Source: Onchocerca volvulus
Taxonomy: Eukaryota > Nematoda > Chromadorea > Rhabditida > Onchocercidae
Length of the DNA: 64,000 bases
NCBI GenBank assembly: GCA_000499405.2
Contig: HG738137.1
Span: forward strand, 26,341,832 to 26,405,831
Reading direction: 5' to 3'
Below the pieces are notes generated by a model. It saw nothing but the letters and a program-made list of their open reading frames with translations. It was not told the DNA's origin and did not search any database. Below, piece by piece: positions 13,501 to 26,651 of this stretch (position 1 is its first letter; every line of letters starts with the position of its first letter). The position numbers and the translations under genes were made by a program.

Positions 13501-16500
13501 ACATTCGAACAGGTACACGAAATATTTGTCGGTTCAGATTTTTGAACTTTTTATGCATTCTGTTGCATAGAATACAATAAAATATTCAAAATTTAAATCA
13601 AGCAAAAAAAATTGAATATTTTATGCTAAATTCCATTTTTCCAAAGAAGGAAATTTTTCAGTTATTTTGCTTAAGTTCATTAGTTGCCTGTCAAATTCTC
13701 TCCTTTCTCTCCGTACTCTCCAAATATGTATTTGATATCATAAAATAAATGCAAAGATATACTATAGAATGAAACATTAAATTTGATATCTTTTTTTTTT
13801 TTTTTAAATATTTAATGCTAAAATATAATCATACAATCGCTTATGACTTTGATTGACTTTCTTTTGACCATTTTAAATTCTATTTTAACCGATATTCTTT
13901 TTCGTTCAGCTTTATGCACATTGCGATCAACCGTTAACTTTACGACTTACCTCGCAGAAACGTGTCAAGGAGGTGAGTTATAATTTCACACATTGAAGAA
14001 GAAAATCCTTTGCTCATTTTCTATGATATTTTTTTAATTCAAATTCTGAGTAATTGTTCGCGATATTATTATCTATGAAATATCTTGATTTCAGGTCCAA
14101 ATTAGGACGAATAACCCTTTTGTAAGCATTGATGCAGTACAGTTTGTCTCATTTCCTTTAAATCCTTTATGTTCACATTGCTTACCATATCATTACCGTA
14201 TTTACCGTACTCCATCATTTCCGGAAGGTTTCAAGTCGACAACAAATTATCACATAATTGATAGGTATTTTATCCGAATATTTTCCAATTTATTTGCGAA
14301 CAGTGGAGATAATTTATATTTTGATGGTATTTCGAAATCATTTGTGATTGAGTAGGATTTCAACAGAGAGGTTCGTTATGCAGACAAATTTGCAAAAGCA
14401 AAGAGAAAAGGGAATAAAGGAAGAAATCCGAGTTGAATTTATTCGAAGTAATTTTCGCTTTAACTTGAGTTGGAAAGTCCCAGAAATCCACAGGTCGATA
14501 CAATTCGTTAATCTTAATTATGTAAAGTATACTTTTCATTTTTAATTTTTTCCATTTAAATAATAAACTTTCTGCTAAAATTCAATTATTATAGAATATT
14601 TTGACATATGTATGTATGCTTTTGTATTTTTATTTCAGTACGATTAAAGAAGGTGTGACTTACACCTATTCAGTAGCAGTAGAAAGTGGAGGAATTGAAG
14701 GATTGCACTCACCGAGCACCGCTTACTTTTATAATATGAATGTATGTGGTGATGGCAGACGAAGCATCGATGAGGAATGTGATGATGGTAATTTAAATGA
14801 TGGCGATGGTTGTTCGCAGAATTGTATTGTTGAGGAGAAATTTCATTGTACTGAAGAAAGCAAATGTACTCTTTTTAACAAAAATTTAAAAATTATGGAA
14901 AAAAATCTTCTAATCTTCGAATTAAAATTTATTTAATCAGAAGCAAAAGTTGGAGAAATTTTACAAAAATAAAAGTGTAAAAATGCAAAATAGCAATGTA
15001 ATCACTAAAGAAGTAAAATACACCTAACAAATTTGAATTATTCAATTGCATCATGAATTAAAACCGATAGACATCTTAATCATCAGAAAAAAGAAATGAA
15101 AACGATTATCTAATCAATTTGCAAGAATACCCTGTGATATTAAAATTGAAAAAGATGATTTCAAATAGCGAAACAGTAACTTTATTCAGGATAAACCAGG
15201 TATGCTATAGAATACTCAAAATTATCATAACTAGAAATTCAATAAGTGATCCGAATGATCTTAGTGATTGATCATTTCCTGGTTCTACTTTTCAGTATCT
15301 CCAAGTTTTTGTTATATTTACGAAGGAGACGGTGAATGTGAACCATTTGAACGAGATGGTCATAGTAAAGATTGTAATAATATTAGTACGTCATCATCTC
15401 CTTCACAATATTACCCAGCGTTCGTTTATGCTTATTCTACGATACTGCAGAAGAATTGCTCATTGCAATTGTCTTCTACCACTCCTCTAACTACAGTAAG
15501 TACTTCTTTATATCTCTTTTAAAAACTTAACAATTTTATGAAATGCTAATAATGACTAGCATCATCCAGAATAGCCAATCATTACGAATCGATCGATCGG
15601 ATAGCAATGATTGACTACATTCCTTGATATTATATTTTCAGCAGTTGTATATATATTTTCGATTTGGAAGCAGACTACAAAGCGAGTTGGAATATAGTAA
15701 CTTGAAATTATTCAGTTATAGTAAGATCAAAATGTTACATTTGAGAATGAATGACCTTCAGTGTTTACAGGGCTGTAATATCCGATCATCTACTTGGGAT
15801 AAATGTTCTCAGCTTGCAGAAGCAGGCGAAATCTCACTACATGCTTCATTCTCAAGTGAAATCTTTCCAACCAGCATTCTGATTGGTTTTGAGACAGTTC
15901 TGCCAACTGAATCAAAACCGGTCTTGTCCATTATTGGAATCAGTTTGCAATATGTAAACAAAACGACGATAAGTTTGGAGGGTACATTACTTTTCTATTG
16001 TCTTTATGTCCATTTATGTTCAAATTAAAATCTCGAGAAGAAAAGAGAAATTTCCGAACTTTCAGTTTCATCCAGTTAATAAAAAACATTTATCACAGAT
16101 ATGGGTCGTACTTGAAAGTAATTAACAATAAACTATTCATCCTTTTCTAAACTTTCGAGACTTTATAATAGATAAATTCCACTCGATTTTTATTAAAACA
16201 AAACTTATTCTTAAATTAAGATATTTGTAGCTTTTCTTTTTTTTTTTTTTTTTGTTTTGCATATAAATGATTTGTTCAGAACAAGGAATTCTGTCATGTG
16301 CTCAGAATCCTTTGGAAGTTGCAATACCATATACACTTGTTGGTGGGTTATCAAATGTGAAGGCTGTTCATCTTCATGTATCAAATCCGTCTCAAATCGT
16401 TATCACTGCAATCATTCTGCGATCATTCAAGATGTTCAATTTGTTGACTCTTCAGACTTGTGCAGGTAGATATGAGTAATTTGCGCAAAAATTTTTTGGT

Positions 16501-19500
16501 AATCTTTGATGTACTAAAATTTCTATTGTTTTCGCTCTTTCGTTTTTTTGGTCTTTTTTTTGCTGAAACGCAAAAACAGGAGAACGGAAGAATGTTTTTG
16601 ATATCAATATCGGAACTGCTGGTCATTATTAACCGTTTGATATACCAGGTCATTTCTATTACAGCTGAAAACAAATACTTCGATCCAGTGGCTGGTTTCT
16701 GCGTTACAAAAGATTGCCCATCGTTAAATATTAATTCATGTATCCCATTAAATATCCCAAAATCACGAGTTAGTGAAGTTTATTTCTAGATATCTTTTTG
16801 TGTTCGCAATTCTTTCAAGTATTACTAATAACTGAAATGCAGTAATTTCAAACATCTCTTAATATTTTCTCGCAAAAAATTTCTCTCATTTTTAATTAAT
16901 TGCACTTCTCCATAACCCAAATTTCAACATATCCACGCTAATCTCGTTTGTCTTTTACAGCATGAATGCCACAGTACAACATGCACATATATATGTGAAG
17001 CCGGATTTATGTTCCAAAATTCGCAAAAAACAGCAATAGTACAATGTGTGAATGGTCACTGGATCGGAAATGTGAATTTGGTTTGTCAACCGATCCAGTG
17101 TGCAAGCCCGAAAATTGAACATGCTGATGTTGATTGTCCAAACGGGACAAATTATCATGATCGTTGTACATTTCGATGTAGAAATAATGCGATGATGATT
17201 GGTACTTTCTTCAAAACATGAAGAGATTATAGAAAATTTATCAGATAAATTTGTAATCACTTTGAGAGTTTCGCAGATATTATAAAATTTTCAGATGATA
17301 AGAAGTTGATGATATAGAGATTTTCCTAAAGATGAATATCATTATTTTCCGTCAATAAATTTTCGGTAATAAGTTTTTTTAGGACAAATGAATTATATCA
17401 TATGTGAAGAAAATGGTTTATGGACAGTACCAGAAGCATTTTGTCAGGTATCCAGAATTTTAGAATTGTCTAGTCATTCGATGCAACGCGTCATTCGATG
17501 ATACTGAAACAACATATCGGAATGTCACATAAATTTTTTTGTTTAATCTGCTTACTCACCATAATTCACATAATCTTACAGCGTTCTTTATTTATGATGT
17601 TTCATAGATTCCAGATTGTTTGCACGCATGAAGGGTTATTGACGCTTAATATTTCATATGATTCAATCAACTGCAAAATAAAACGTATTCACGATACGCA
17701 GGCTTCTTATCCAGAATCTACCGTATGCAGAGCAAATTGTCGCCAACATCATCGTGCATCACACATGCAATCACTACATACTAAGTAATATTTGACTTAG
17801 AATCCTTTATAAAATTTTCTTGTCATCTGTATCGATAGTATTTCTTTTCTAATTGATGGAATAAGTATACTTCTTATTGGTATCATAAATCTTTACTTGA
17901 TGGAATAATTTAAAGTAAGCTGAGAATTTGGTTTATGATAATGAAAGATAACAGGATAAACTTCTGTTATCATCACTGATGGAGATGACGAAAAATAATT
18001 TTCTAAACAAGACATTTGTTTGTCATATAGTTGATTTTGATAAAATGAAAAACTTGCTAATTTTCTCTGCAGGATTCGTTTGGTTTGTTCGGATGACGGT
18101 GCTTGGATCGGTCCAACCTGTATACCAATTACATGTCCTTCACCGAAAATCATATATATCGGGTCGTATAATTGTACAAATGGTTTCGAAATTGGTTCCA
18201 GTTGTCAGATCCAATGTCCTGGAATGGCTCAGGTTCATAAATTTTATCTTGTTTGCTGATTCGTATTTTTCAAATTCCGTGATGCCGGTCAGAATTAGTG
18301 ACAGCATAATTAATAACATCGAAAGAATTTTTAGAGATCGGAATAGTGTTTGAAATTCATAGGAATTCCAAAATACGAATTTATATCTTGCGATTCTGTT
18401 TTGCAGCGGAGGTACTCGGTATGCAAAAAGGATGGTACCTGGTCAGATCGCTTCCAGTGTCCTTCACCACGGACAATTTGTCTTTCACCACCAAGCATGA
18501 GAAATGTCCAGTTTACATGTCCGAGAAGATTGACTCCTGGTAAAATTTCTGCTGACAAATTTCAGTAATTATGAAATAAGCTTTCCTTCAGTAACAGTTA
18601 CATTATTTACGATTTCTTGTTTTATTAAGTAAAATATCAATAAATTTTGTAGAGAAGCAAAATGGAAAATCTTAACAATTTATATCATAAATTTTCTGGA
18701 TTTTAAAGATTATATTCGGCTTTACGGTCAATTATTAAATGAAGTATTTTATTCCCAATTTCTAGAAGAATTGGTTATTCACATGTTTGAAATACTGATT
18801 AAAATTATAATTACAGGTACTATGTGTGCGGTACAATGTCGTAAGAAAGGTTATGATGCAGTGTTAGAGGACACACAAACTTTGCCAAGTGGCGAAAAGT
18901 TGTTGGTACTTCGTACAGTACATAATGTATCATGCACAATTTCGTCAACATTTTATCCTCCACTGGAATCTTTGAGCTGTGTGCGTTCTTGTAATAAGGT
19001 ATGTCCTCTCTTCACCAGCTTATCCAAAAATTTAATTTATATTTGCAAAACTATTAACAGATTCCATTTAATCTGATTTTTAAACAAGGAAATAAGTTTA
19101 GTTTGATTTACAAACAAAGGCTGTAGGATTCTTAGAATTGCTGGATGTTTCTGAAATCAGTTGAATGACTTTATAGCAAGGATCTAAAAATAATGAATTA
19201 GTGAAATAGATTTGATGCATCTTTCAAAATCATAAAATTCTTGGGAAAATTTAATCGTTTTTCGTTAGCAGTTGATAATATTGTTCTTTTAATAGAAATT
19301 CATGGGTGATGGCTGGTGTGATTTTCAAAATAACCGCGGTTATTGTGGTTGGGATGGTGGTGACTGCTGCGCGAGTACAGTACGTGGTGGACGTGTTCGT
19401 TTGATGTTTCCTTCCTTATGCACTTCAATTTTGTGCCAATGTATCGATCCATTTGCTGCCGAAAATATGGCAACTAATAGTGGTATCGGTAGTTCCAGCA

Positions 19501-20136
19501 AGTATTCTTTTAGTTATATATTTCCTTTATTATATTAAATCGTACTTATTAATCGGTTTAGAAGGAAAGATTAAAGTTACTTTTTTGGAATAAGGAGCAA
19601 AATTTTGCAAATAAGAGGGAATGAAAAGGAGAGAGAATTTTGGAAAATATTTTAGATTTGAATATTTCGAAAAAATCTCTTACTCCGTGGGAGATTAACT
19701 TCTTGGTTTCATATTTTAGGCCTTTATTTTAAATTTGGTTTTGGTTTCAACAGCATTATTTTTGAAATAAATTGATTAAGAGACGAAAAGTATAATTAAA
19801 TTTAAGATTCCTGTTTCTTATACATATTTCAGCATCTTACGTGAGCGTAAGAGCATAATAAAACGTACAATTCGACAGCGTCATTCCATCACTGATCCAA
19901 TATTGTATCCAGTTATGGATGCTTCTCCGGATACATTCACTTCGTTAGCTGATGCAACTTTTCTGTCACGGAATGATATAAATCTGGATCGAATTCGAGA
20001 TTTAGGTCAACATCAACAACGTGATAATAAACCAAAAAGTATATCATCAAAAAATATCAGAGATTGGGAGGCAATTAAGCAATCTGTGAAAAATGCCTTG
20101 ACATTATACCAGCAGCAATTTAACGACAAAGTTTGA
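4583..20136 (+). CDS. PAPPA: Pappalysin (PAPP-A/PAPP-A2-like secreted metalloprotease), complete, 30 exons
   Basis: Metzincin whose vertebrate relatives cleave IGF-binding proteins; substrate here unknown. Exons: 4583-4698, 5172-5353, 5676-5820, 6021-6132, 6367-6589, 6716-6905, 7287-7364, 7461-7614, 8128-8273, 8615-8922, 10365-10493, 10636-10805, 11107-11269, 13295-13512, 13910-13972, 14095-14264, 14356-14493, 14639-14865, 15296-15495, 15642-15981, 16280-16465, 16665-16768, 16961-17201, 17383-17447, 17615-17784, 18073-18232, 18407-18539, 18817-18998, 19296-19501, 19833-20136. They sum to 5223 nt (1740 aa; human PAPP-A 1627). Signal peptide 1-20 (Met at 4583); LamG about 45-260; two Lin12-Notch repeats about 372-448; zinc site HEIGHVLGLWH with His518, Glu519, His522, His528; Met-turn NYMSY at Met591; CGDG/ECDDGN cysteine module near 936; sushi-type repeats about 1220-1570; third Lin12-Notch repeat from about 1572; then a 100-residue basic tail. 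AATAAA lies about 105 nt past the stop. The weakest borders are exons 3, 4 and 25. Confidence 0.92.
8923..10364 (+). other. Large intron 10 of pappalysin, no gene seen
   Basis: It lies between the exon carrying the zinc-binding motif and the one carrying the Met-turn. Both strands were read and no conserved coding block found. Apart from the short repeat near 9400 it is plain A+T-rich sequence. Confidence 0.6.
9374..9425. repeat. Three copies of CAGAATCGATATTC in pappalysin intron 10
   Basis: Copies begin at about 9374, 9387 and 9408; the last two carry extra shared flank (CCCGAACT and CCCAAACT), so at least two duplication steps are implied. Each contains the palindrome ATCGAT. Confidence 0.8.
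10908..10952. repeat. Inverted repeat (16-bp arms, one mismatch) in pappalysin intron 12
   Basis: Arms GGGAAGAGATTTATGA and TCATAAATCTCTTTCC pair at 15 of 16 positions around a 13-nt loop. No coding function is apparent. Confidence 0.75.
11574..12358 (-). CDS. PDRG1: PDRG1-like prefoldin-beta family protein, nested antisense gene
   Basis: Small coiled-coil protein of the p53- and DNA-damage-regulated protein 1 family, a component of the R2TP/prefoldin-like co-chaperone complex in animals. Two exons, 12152-12358 and 11574-11786, join in phase and give 139 residues (human 133). Diagnostic blocks are the GKRAMIELDERRQKCREALR helix, followed by the family's CFGN turn (ICFGNTTFVKV), a second long charged helix (EEMIEDDMKVIEMALEATRK) and the terminal DLGFSLDPVA tail. 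The gene sits wholly inside intron 13 of the pappalysin gene (11270-13294) on the opposite strand, so the two transcripts are antisense only in intron sequence. Start Met at 12358 gives the expected N-terminal length. Confidence 0.88.
12803..12870. repeat. Short tandem array of (A)ATCAGAATCA units
   Basis: Six to seven imperfect copies of an 11-bp unit (CAGAATCAAAT and variants) lie in pappalysin intron 13, about 450 bp upstream of the PDRG1 start codon. A promoter role for PDRG1 is possible but not shown. Confidence 0.8.
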
Positions 20137-21509
20137 TAGTGTCGAAATTTAATTATGAGAATGTCCATCAATATGATTTATTAGACCTCGGGCCTTGCAT
20201 TACAAAAGTATGCTGCTCTATTATTCCATTATTTGTGAGAAAATAAACTCTCTACATATATCAATACCACATTTGCCAACAAATAAAACATTCCGCGGAT
20301 CGATGGATGAAGAAAAAAACAAAACACAAGTAACGAATAGAATGTTGGAGATAATGATCTCAGAAATAAAAAATAAAACTTTGGAAGTTATCATAAAGTA
20401 CATAAATATATAAGTATAAAAACAAATCATTATATACAAAATATATGTGTACTTCTCTGGAAATAAGACCTATATTAACCAGATTTCCATTTTCAAAATA
20501 ATCACCATAAAAGTCTATTCTAGGAATAAATCCCAGTTAAAATTGTCAGCCCAAATGGACGTATTAAGTTAAATATGCTCATTGCAACCACAAAATCGTA
20601 TTGAATTAAATATAAATAATTGATACTGTTGACATTATATTTTCTTTTGTATATGAATAAATGTCAAAATATCAAAAATGAAAAACATGGAATTTGAAAG
20701 AGAAATTCAGTATTTAGGAATATCTCCGAATGAGTATGGTAAAATCGTGACAACAAAGTATGCACCAGATACATGGATGAAGCATTCGGAGATAACATCA
20801 ATACTAGTTTCTCTTTCACACTTCATTGTTTTATTTTTGATGTACAAAACTGACATTTATTTACATGCAAAAAAGGAAATTGTAATTATTAACAATATTA
20901 TTTTTATCTAATTATATATGAATAATAATTCAATATATTTCTTCTGGTTGCAGTGGACATAGTTAATGCATCCGTTTTAAGATCTCTGGTACTTAACATC
21001 CGGATGTTTGAACTTTGACATAAGTTGTGTAAGACAGAAAAATGATAGCTCAGTATTTACTGAGAAAGTACACAGAGTTTGGATATGTAGAAACGAAAAT
21101 ACGTCAATGCGATCAACTTTTAGCAAATAAGAGAATCCAATTCTTGCATAAAATCACTGTACACTCATTTTCTTCCACGTGATACAAAAGAATAATGATT
21201 AGAAAAAATGACTTTTGGATTGATAACAAGGTAGGCGTCTATTCAGGCATCTCCTGAAATCTGAAACAATTTATTGTTCAATCTCAGATTACTTTAACAC
21301 ATGCACATAGAGATGATCCGAATATTTTTTCATATTGGATAGTCGTCAAAATTAGTTTTCGAAGATAAGTTAGGTTTTATCAGTCGAGGGAATTATTACT
21401 GGGAAGAGTGATTTTAGATTTGGTTTGAAACAGTTGCTTGAAATAAGAAGTGCTTTTAGGATGAGTCAGACTTAATAGAAGCAAGTCGGTAAAGGAAGGT
21501 GGTGGTACG
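20137..21509 (+). other. Intergenic region, pappalysin to ANKRD49
   Basis: It holds the pappalysin 3' UTR (AATAAA at 20242) and the ANKRD49 5' region. A TTTTAG acceptor just before 21461 probably marks the trans-splice or 5' UTR splice site of ANKRD49. It is followed by a four-codon upstream ORF (ATG AGT CAG ACT TAA). An open frame at 20678-20911 shows no family resemblance and is treated as chance. Confidence 0.5.
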
Positions 21510-24289
21510 ATGATCGATTCGGAAAATGAGGAATCGATGGAAATCCATTCCAGTGCAGGTATCACTGATTATGAGAGTGATCGACCGGGATCTTCCATGT
21601 CGAACACCACTTCGTCGACATTTTCTCAGAGTTTGGGAGGTCTCGATGGTAATAATCTCGCTGAAATGGAGGATACTGTTCCTTCTATCATTGATGTTTG
21701 TCTCTTTTTCAAAAAGTATTTGTGCATTGAATTTTCCCTCTTTTTATCGTAATTACTTTTTTTTTTTATTTGTTGAATTTTTTTTTTTCGTTTTTTGTAT
21801 CTTTTTTTTCATTTATTTCATCGTCTTTTTGTATATATTTTGCTTATTTGTTCACTTTCCTTATTTATTTTTTGCCTTACTAATTTCACTGTTTGGGATT
21901 ATTTCGTTTAAATACCCATACGATGTTACAATTTGTAGACGAGAAATTAGTGTAGTATTTCTAAATACAATATTATACATAGAATATCGCATTTTAATTC
22001 AGCTAAAATTGAATGGCTTATCTAAAGTAAATAAAGTATAATGAAAAAATAAATATAGAAATAAACATTTTATTTTATCGTATGAAGCTCAATAATTCAC
22101 ATATGGAATAACGCTATGCTTTAACTTATTTAAGATCCTTTTCTACTTAATTCTGATTGAATTAAGAGTTCACGTTATGTGAATTCCAAAGTCATATAAG
22201 ATATCTATACGCTTAAGACAAATTCATGCAGCATCGCAACAGTATATTTATGTCTTGCTAATTAGACTTATTTCAAGACTCTAAAATTTAGCTATTAAGT
22301 AAAGATTTGGTAATTCCCATCAAATAAACGAAATATATTAGCGAGACATAAATCTTTTAATTTTTATGAGATTTAACTCTCGTCCATGAATTTATTTGGT
22401 AAGATAAGCCTCGAAGTTAATTTGTACATTGCAACATTGCACGTCTGATTTTATGTATGATCACATGAAAATTCAATATTAACTTCAGGTTTTAATCCTA
22501 TAAAACTTTCAGGGAAAGTTTCAATTTAAAAGTCTCTAATTGTGAATGTGTATATCTATGCCTTTATTTGATATAATGGAATAAAAAGAAACTTTCTATC
22601 AGTTTGAATCACCATCTTACTTTTACAGTTTGCAAGTCAGTCAAAGCTAATGGCTAGAATACGTGATAATAAACCCAATCAGAAACTTCCATCTTGTTGG
22701 GATGATGACGATGATGATGGTGTCTTGGCAAAGGATATGAACGATCCAAAAGAACAAGTGTTGACGGCAGCTGAAGATGGTGATTTGGAATTGCTCAAAG
22801 ATTTAATCAACAATAACCCTTCATTGTTGTCGGTTCGAATTTCGCTTTGGTTTTGTGACGAAAATTCTAGTACAGCTTTGATGAATAAATAATAGCGTCA
22901 CTGCTATATTACTGACTGGAAAATGCCATGCCATTTTGCTGCTGATAAGAATTTGTGAGATTTGATGGATACGAGAGGGGAAGAGATAAGAATAAGAAAA
23001 TAATGAAGTATTATTTGGATTATGGACAAGGAAGAAGAATAAAAACTGAAATCATCCGTTTTTATAACTCCAAGCCAAGTGCAATATTTAGTGCTGTACA
23101 ATAAAAGGTTTTATTAAGAAAAAATCGCGAGAAACTTAAGTTTGTGCCAGGAATTTCCCTTGCCATTGTTTCACCGATTTCCACTGGAAATAAGGGAAAT
23201 AATAATTAAATTGCTTATTTTCATTTTTAAATTTTAACATTAATACAGTTCTTCAATAGCAAGTCTAATTGTAATTTCTTTAATAGGCTCGCGATGTGGA
23301 TGGGTATACAGCATTGCATCGAGCTGCATATAGTGGACATATCGATATTGTCGATTATCTATTATCGATTGGAGCCAATCCGGAATGGAATACGAATGAT
23401 GGTTGGACAGTATTACATTGCGCAGCAACATGGTCGATGTGCGAAGTTGTAGCGTTGCTGCTTCGTCATGGTGTAAATGTTAACAGTCGATCGAACGGCA
23501 GTCTTACACCATTACATCTTGCGATCACATCGAATCAACCAGAGGATCGAGTTCTTACAACAGTTCGCTATCTTCTTGAAGCACCAGGTTTTGTTTTTTT
23601 TTCATTTTATGAATTGATTTCGGAACTTCTACGTAAATTTTGAAAAAAAAAAAAAGCTTTCATTATGCATTTTTAATTCCTAAAATTTGATTATATACAT
23701 AACAAACGCAACATATGTTCGTATTAAGATAATTACATCAGTAGGATATTGTTAACTGTTGGATAATGAAAATTCAATTAAAAGACATTAAGCATCTATT
23801 TCACGTTTTGATTCAAGTTTGATAGAATATTGGAACAGTTTTGTTTTTCTATATCCAAAATGATGAATAAAAGTGGTATGATCTTACAGTGTACACTTTA
23901 TCACATTATTCATTTTTCGCTTTAGCACATTATTTATTTTTCTTATAGCGTACACTGTAACACTTTAGCACATTATGAAAAAAAAAACGAATGATTTATA
24001 TTCAGTGCAAAAAATGTTAATGTATTCGTTGTAACTTTAAGTGATAACTTAAACTAATAAACGCATTAATGCGTTCTACTAACATCATTGTTAAAAATAC
24101 AATCAAATTAAATTAAATTGGTTAATTTAACAAGAATTGTCCGTTAATTTTCATATAAATAGCAAAGTGATTTTCTCAGGTATTGATGCTGCAGCAGTAT
24201 CGAATTCTGGTGATTCACCTTTACGAATCGCAGCAAGGACATCGGCTAAAATTACTGAAATGCTGATGCGTTATTTCAGCAAACCTTAA
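21510..24289 (+). CDS. ANKRD49: Ankyrin-repeat protein, ANKRD49-like
   Basis: Four exons, 21510-21695, 22629-22832, 23287-23587 and 24180-24289, close in phase (801 nt, 266 aa; human ANKRD49 239 aa). Exon 1 is a Ser/Thr/acidic N-terminal region without a known domain. Exon 2 carries an acidic run (WDDDDDDG) and the first half-repeat (EQVLTAAEDGDLELLKDLI). Exon 3 contains three clear ankyrin repeats: DGYTALHRAAYSGHIDIVDY, DGWTVLHCAATWSMCEVVAL and GSLTPLHLAI. Exon 4 ends with the family-typical SPLRIAARTS helix. The TALHRAAYSGHIDIV and DGWTVLH blocks match ANKRD49 closely. Mammalian ANKRD49 is nuclear; the function here is not known. The exon 1 donor (GATGTTTGTC) is weak, so its end is less certain. 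Confidence 0.82.
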
Positions 24290-26651
24290 TAATTAATATC
24301 GCAATTAGCGAAGCAAGGAATTGGTTGACATGAAATTGTTTCGTTCGAGTAAAGGAAAAAGAAATGCATCTATTTAGGTTAGAAAAGGTATCATATCTTA
24401 TTTTGATTGTATTTTAGGATTTCCAAAGATTTTAATCATACAGTTTTATATTATTCTCCAAATTTAGTTCACCGATGATAAAAATAAATGCTTAAGGGCT
24501 ATAATCTTTTGTTTCTTTCGAAACGCCAAGTCTTTTATTGACCTGCAGCTGACAATAACGCATTGATTATCCCGCATAGTTTGTGCATTCCGGTATTCTG
24601 TAAAGCAGTCTTATAAAAATACTGAGAATAATTTGGCAAATAATAATAAGATACAAAACGATTTATGCAAATTTAATCTTACGTTGTTTCGCCGATTACT
24701 GCTAGACATCAATCAACTTTTGGGCGATATTTGATCATTGAGAATTCTGCAAATAAATCTGATATGATATATCTCTGAATGATGATGCAACGGTTTTTTG
24801 AACAAGTCTTATATTGTTATCAGATAATCTTGTTTAGTTTACAAATTGGTTTGGCCATCGATAAAGCTTATCTCTATTACGAGAAGATATGATAGAAGTG
24901 GATCATCGTTATGTTTTTCTCATTTCTTATTTTATACATGTTGTATAATTTTATTTACTAAATTTCCATGTTTTGCTTTAAGATTTTTTTCATTTTTTAA
25001 TTAGAAGCAGTTGTAATCGCTATTGTAATCCAAATCAGTTGTATTAGTGAGATTAAATCTATTTCGATACTACTTATTTGTATTCATAATCCAGTCTTTA
25101 TTGCCCATAAACTCCTCACACTTCTAGAAAGATTTTTCCCGTGCTTTCTTTTGTCCACACTGCCATTCTATTGTTATCATTATTAAAAATAAATCATAGC
25201 GAAGACTTAATACGTTGCTTGACGTATTCAGTATTCCTTATCTTCTTATTTACTAGGAAATTGTATTTGATATATTAAATGAAAATGTAGATATTGAGCA
25301 ATGGTGAAGATACATCCGTAAATAATTTCATTATAATTTTTCTGTATATCACGCTTAATTAAAAATATTGCATCCATTTATGGCAATATTTTGTGTTATC
25401 TGTTTCCTGTCCCGAAAAGAAAAGATGGGAAATGTGTTTCTCTTTTTTCTCTCATTTTAATTTTTATTCTAACTAAAGATTATTTGTACGGAACTACTAC
25501 ATATATAGACATAAGCAAACATTGTATTTTACATTTTTTATGTTTTTTCTAACTTTCTGTCATCTGTTTCGTTTTTTTATTCAATTGGAAGTAAACACTT
25601 ATTTTTCTTTTGATGAATCAGTATATAATGTATTGGTAAATACTTATATAATATATACTTTAGAGGCAATATACAAGCGATCAAATTGTCTGGATGTTAC
25701 GAATATTTGAAAGTTTAGGTATAAGTATATCGGAATCATCGTTTGATCTTTGGTTATTACTAGCACTTAGTACAACTTGCTAAAAAAACTGAATCGGAAT
25801 TTTATATTGATGAAAGTCTTAAATAAGTCAGTTCTAGAATCTTTAATGGTGATGATACATGTTGAGAAAAGACTGATGTGTCAGTCATTATCATCTGAAA
25901 CTTCTTGTAACTCTTTGAAGCTTTTTAATCTCATTTAGGAAATTAGGTCTCTATATTTTATTTTAAATTGTAGATTCTTGGATCCATGAACGGTAATTGT
26001 ATGTTCAGATAAACGAGTTATATTTAGATTAACGTGATACTTAGCAGTAATATAATGGTTTAACATATTTATAATTGAAATAGCTTTCAAGTGTACCTTT
26101 TTATTTGCTATTAATATTTCTATATCCTAAATTGGAAAGCTTTACCAAGATTTTTTATTTCATGGATTCTGCTTTATCAACTATTGAAGAGTATATACTC
26201 GATGTTTTAGTTATAATAAGCATCAGAAGGCGTGTTATAATAAAGGGAAAAATGGATAGAACGTTGCTTTAATTTAGTAAAGTTTTAGGTTTTCATTTAT
26301 GGACCACAGCCAGTACAGAGCATATATTATTGTTCACTTCAAGTCTATAATTTATGAATAAAGCCGGACAGTACATCATTGTAAAAGATTTGAAATATTG
26401 AGGAGTAAACGAGCATTTGGATAAAAACGTGGAGCATGTAAAATAGCTGACAATTTCCATCAAAAATAGATTTAAACAGCCAGGATTTGATGAAATAAAA
26501 ATTAATTTGGTCATTTACTCCTGGAGAAGTAAGAACAGCTGAAAGTGAAACCAGGTTTCAGTTATTTTCCGATCTTGATTTTTTTTTTTTGGTCATTGCT
26601 TAACTGATTCTATATATATATAAGATAATTTGCTTTAAGAAAATCAATAAT
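24290..26651 (+). other. Intergenic region, ANKRD49 to DHHC gene
   Basis: 2.4 kb with no supported gene on either strand. The first 200 bp should be ANKRD49 3' UTR. The last bases before 26652 include a TTTAAG acceptor-like site that may be a trans-splice acceptor for the DHHC gene. No repeat or RNA gene recognised. Confidence 0.5.

Noticed and set aside
20678..20911. 77-codon open frame after the pappalysin gene
   Set aside because: No domain, no splice context and a low-complexity end; most likely 3' UTR or intergenic.
21526..22041. 171-codon frame overlapping ANKRD49 exon 1
   Set aside because: It is a shifted shadow of exon 1 running into T-rich intron (runs of Phe/Leu).
22826..22850. 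tRNA B-box-like GGTTCGAAT
   Set aside because: It falls on the ANKRD49 exon 2 donor, lacks the full GGTTCGAANCC, and no A-box or acceptor stem is present.
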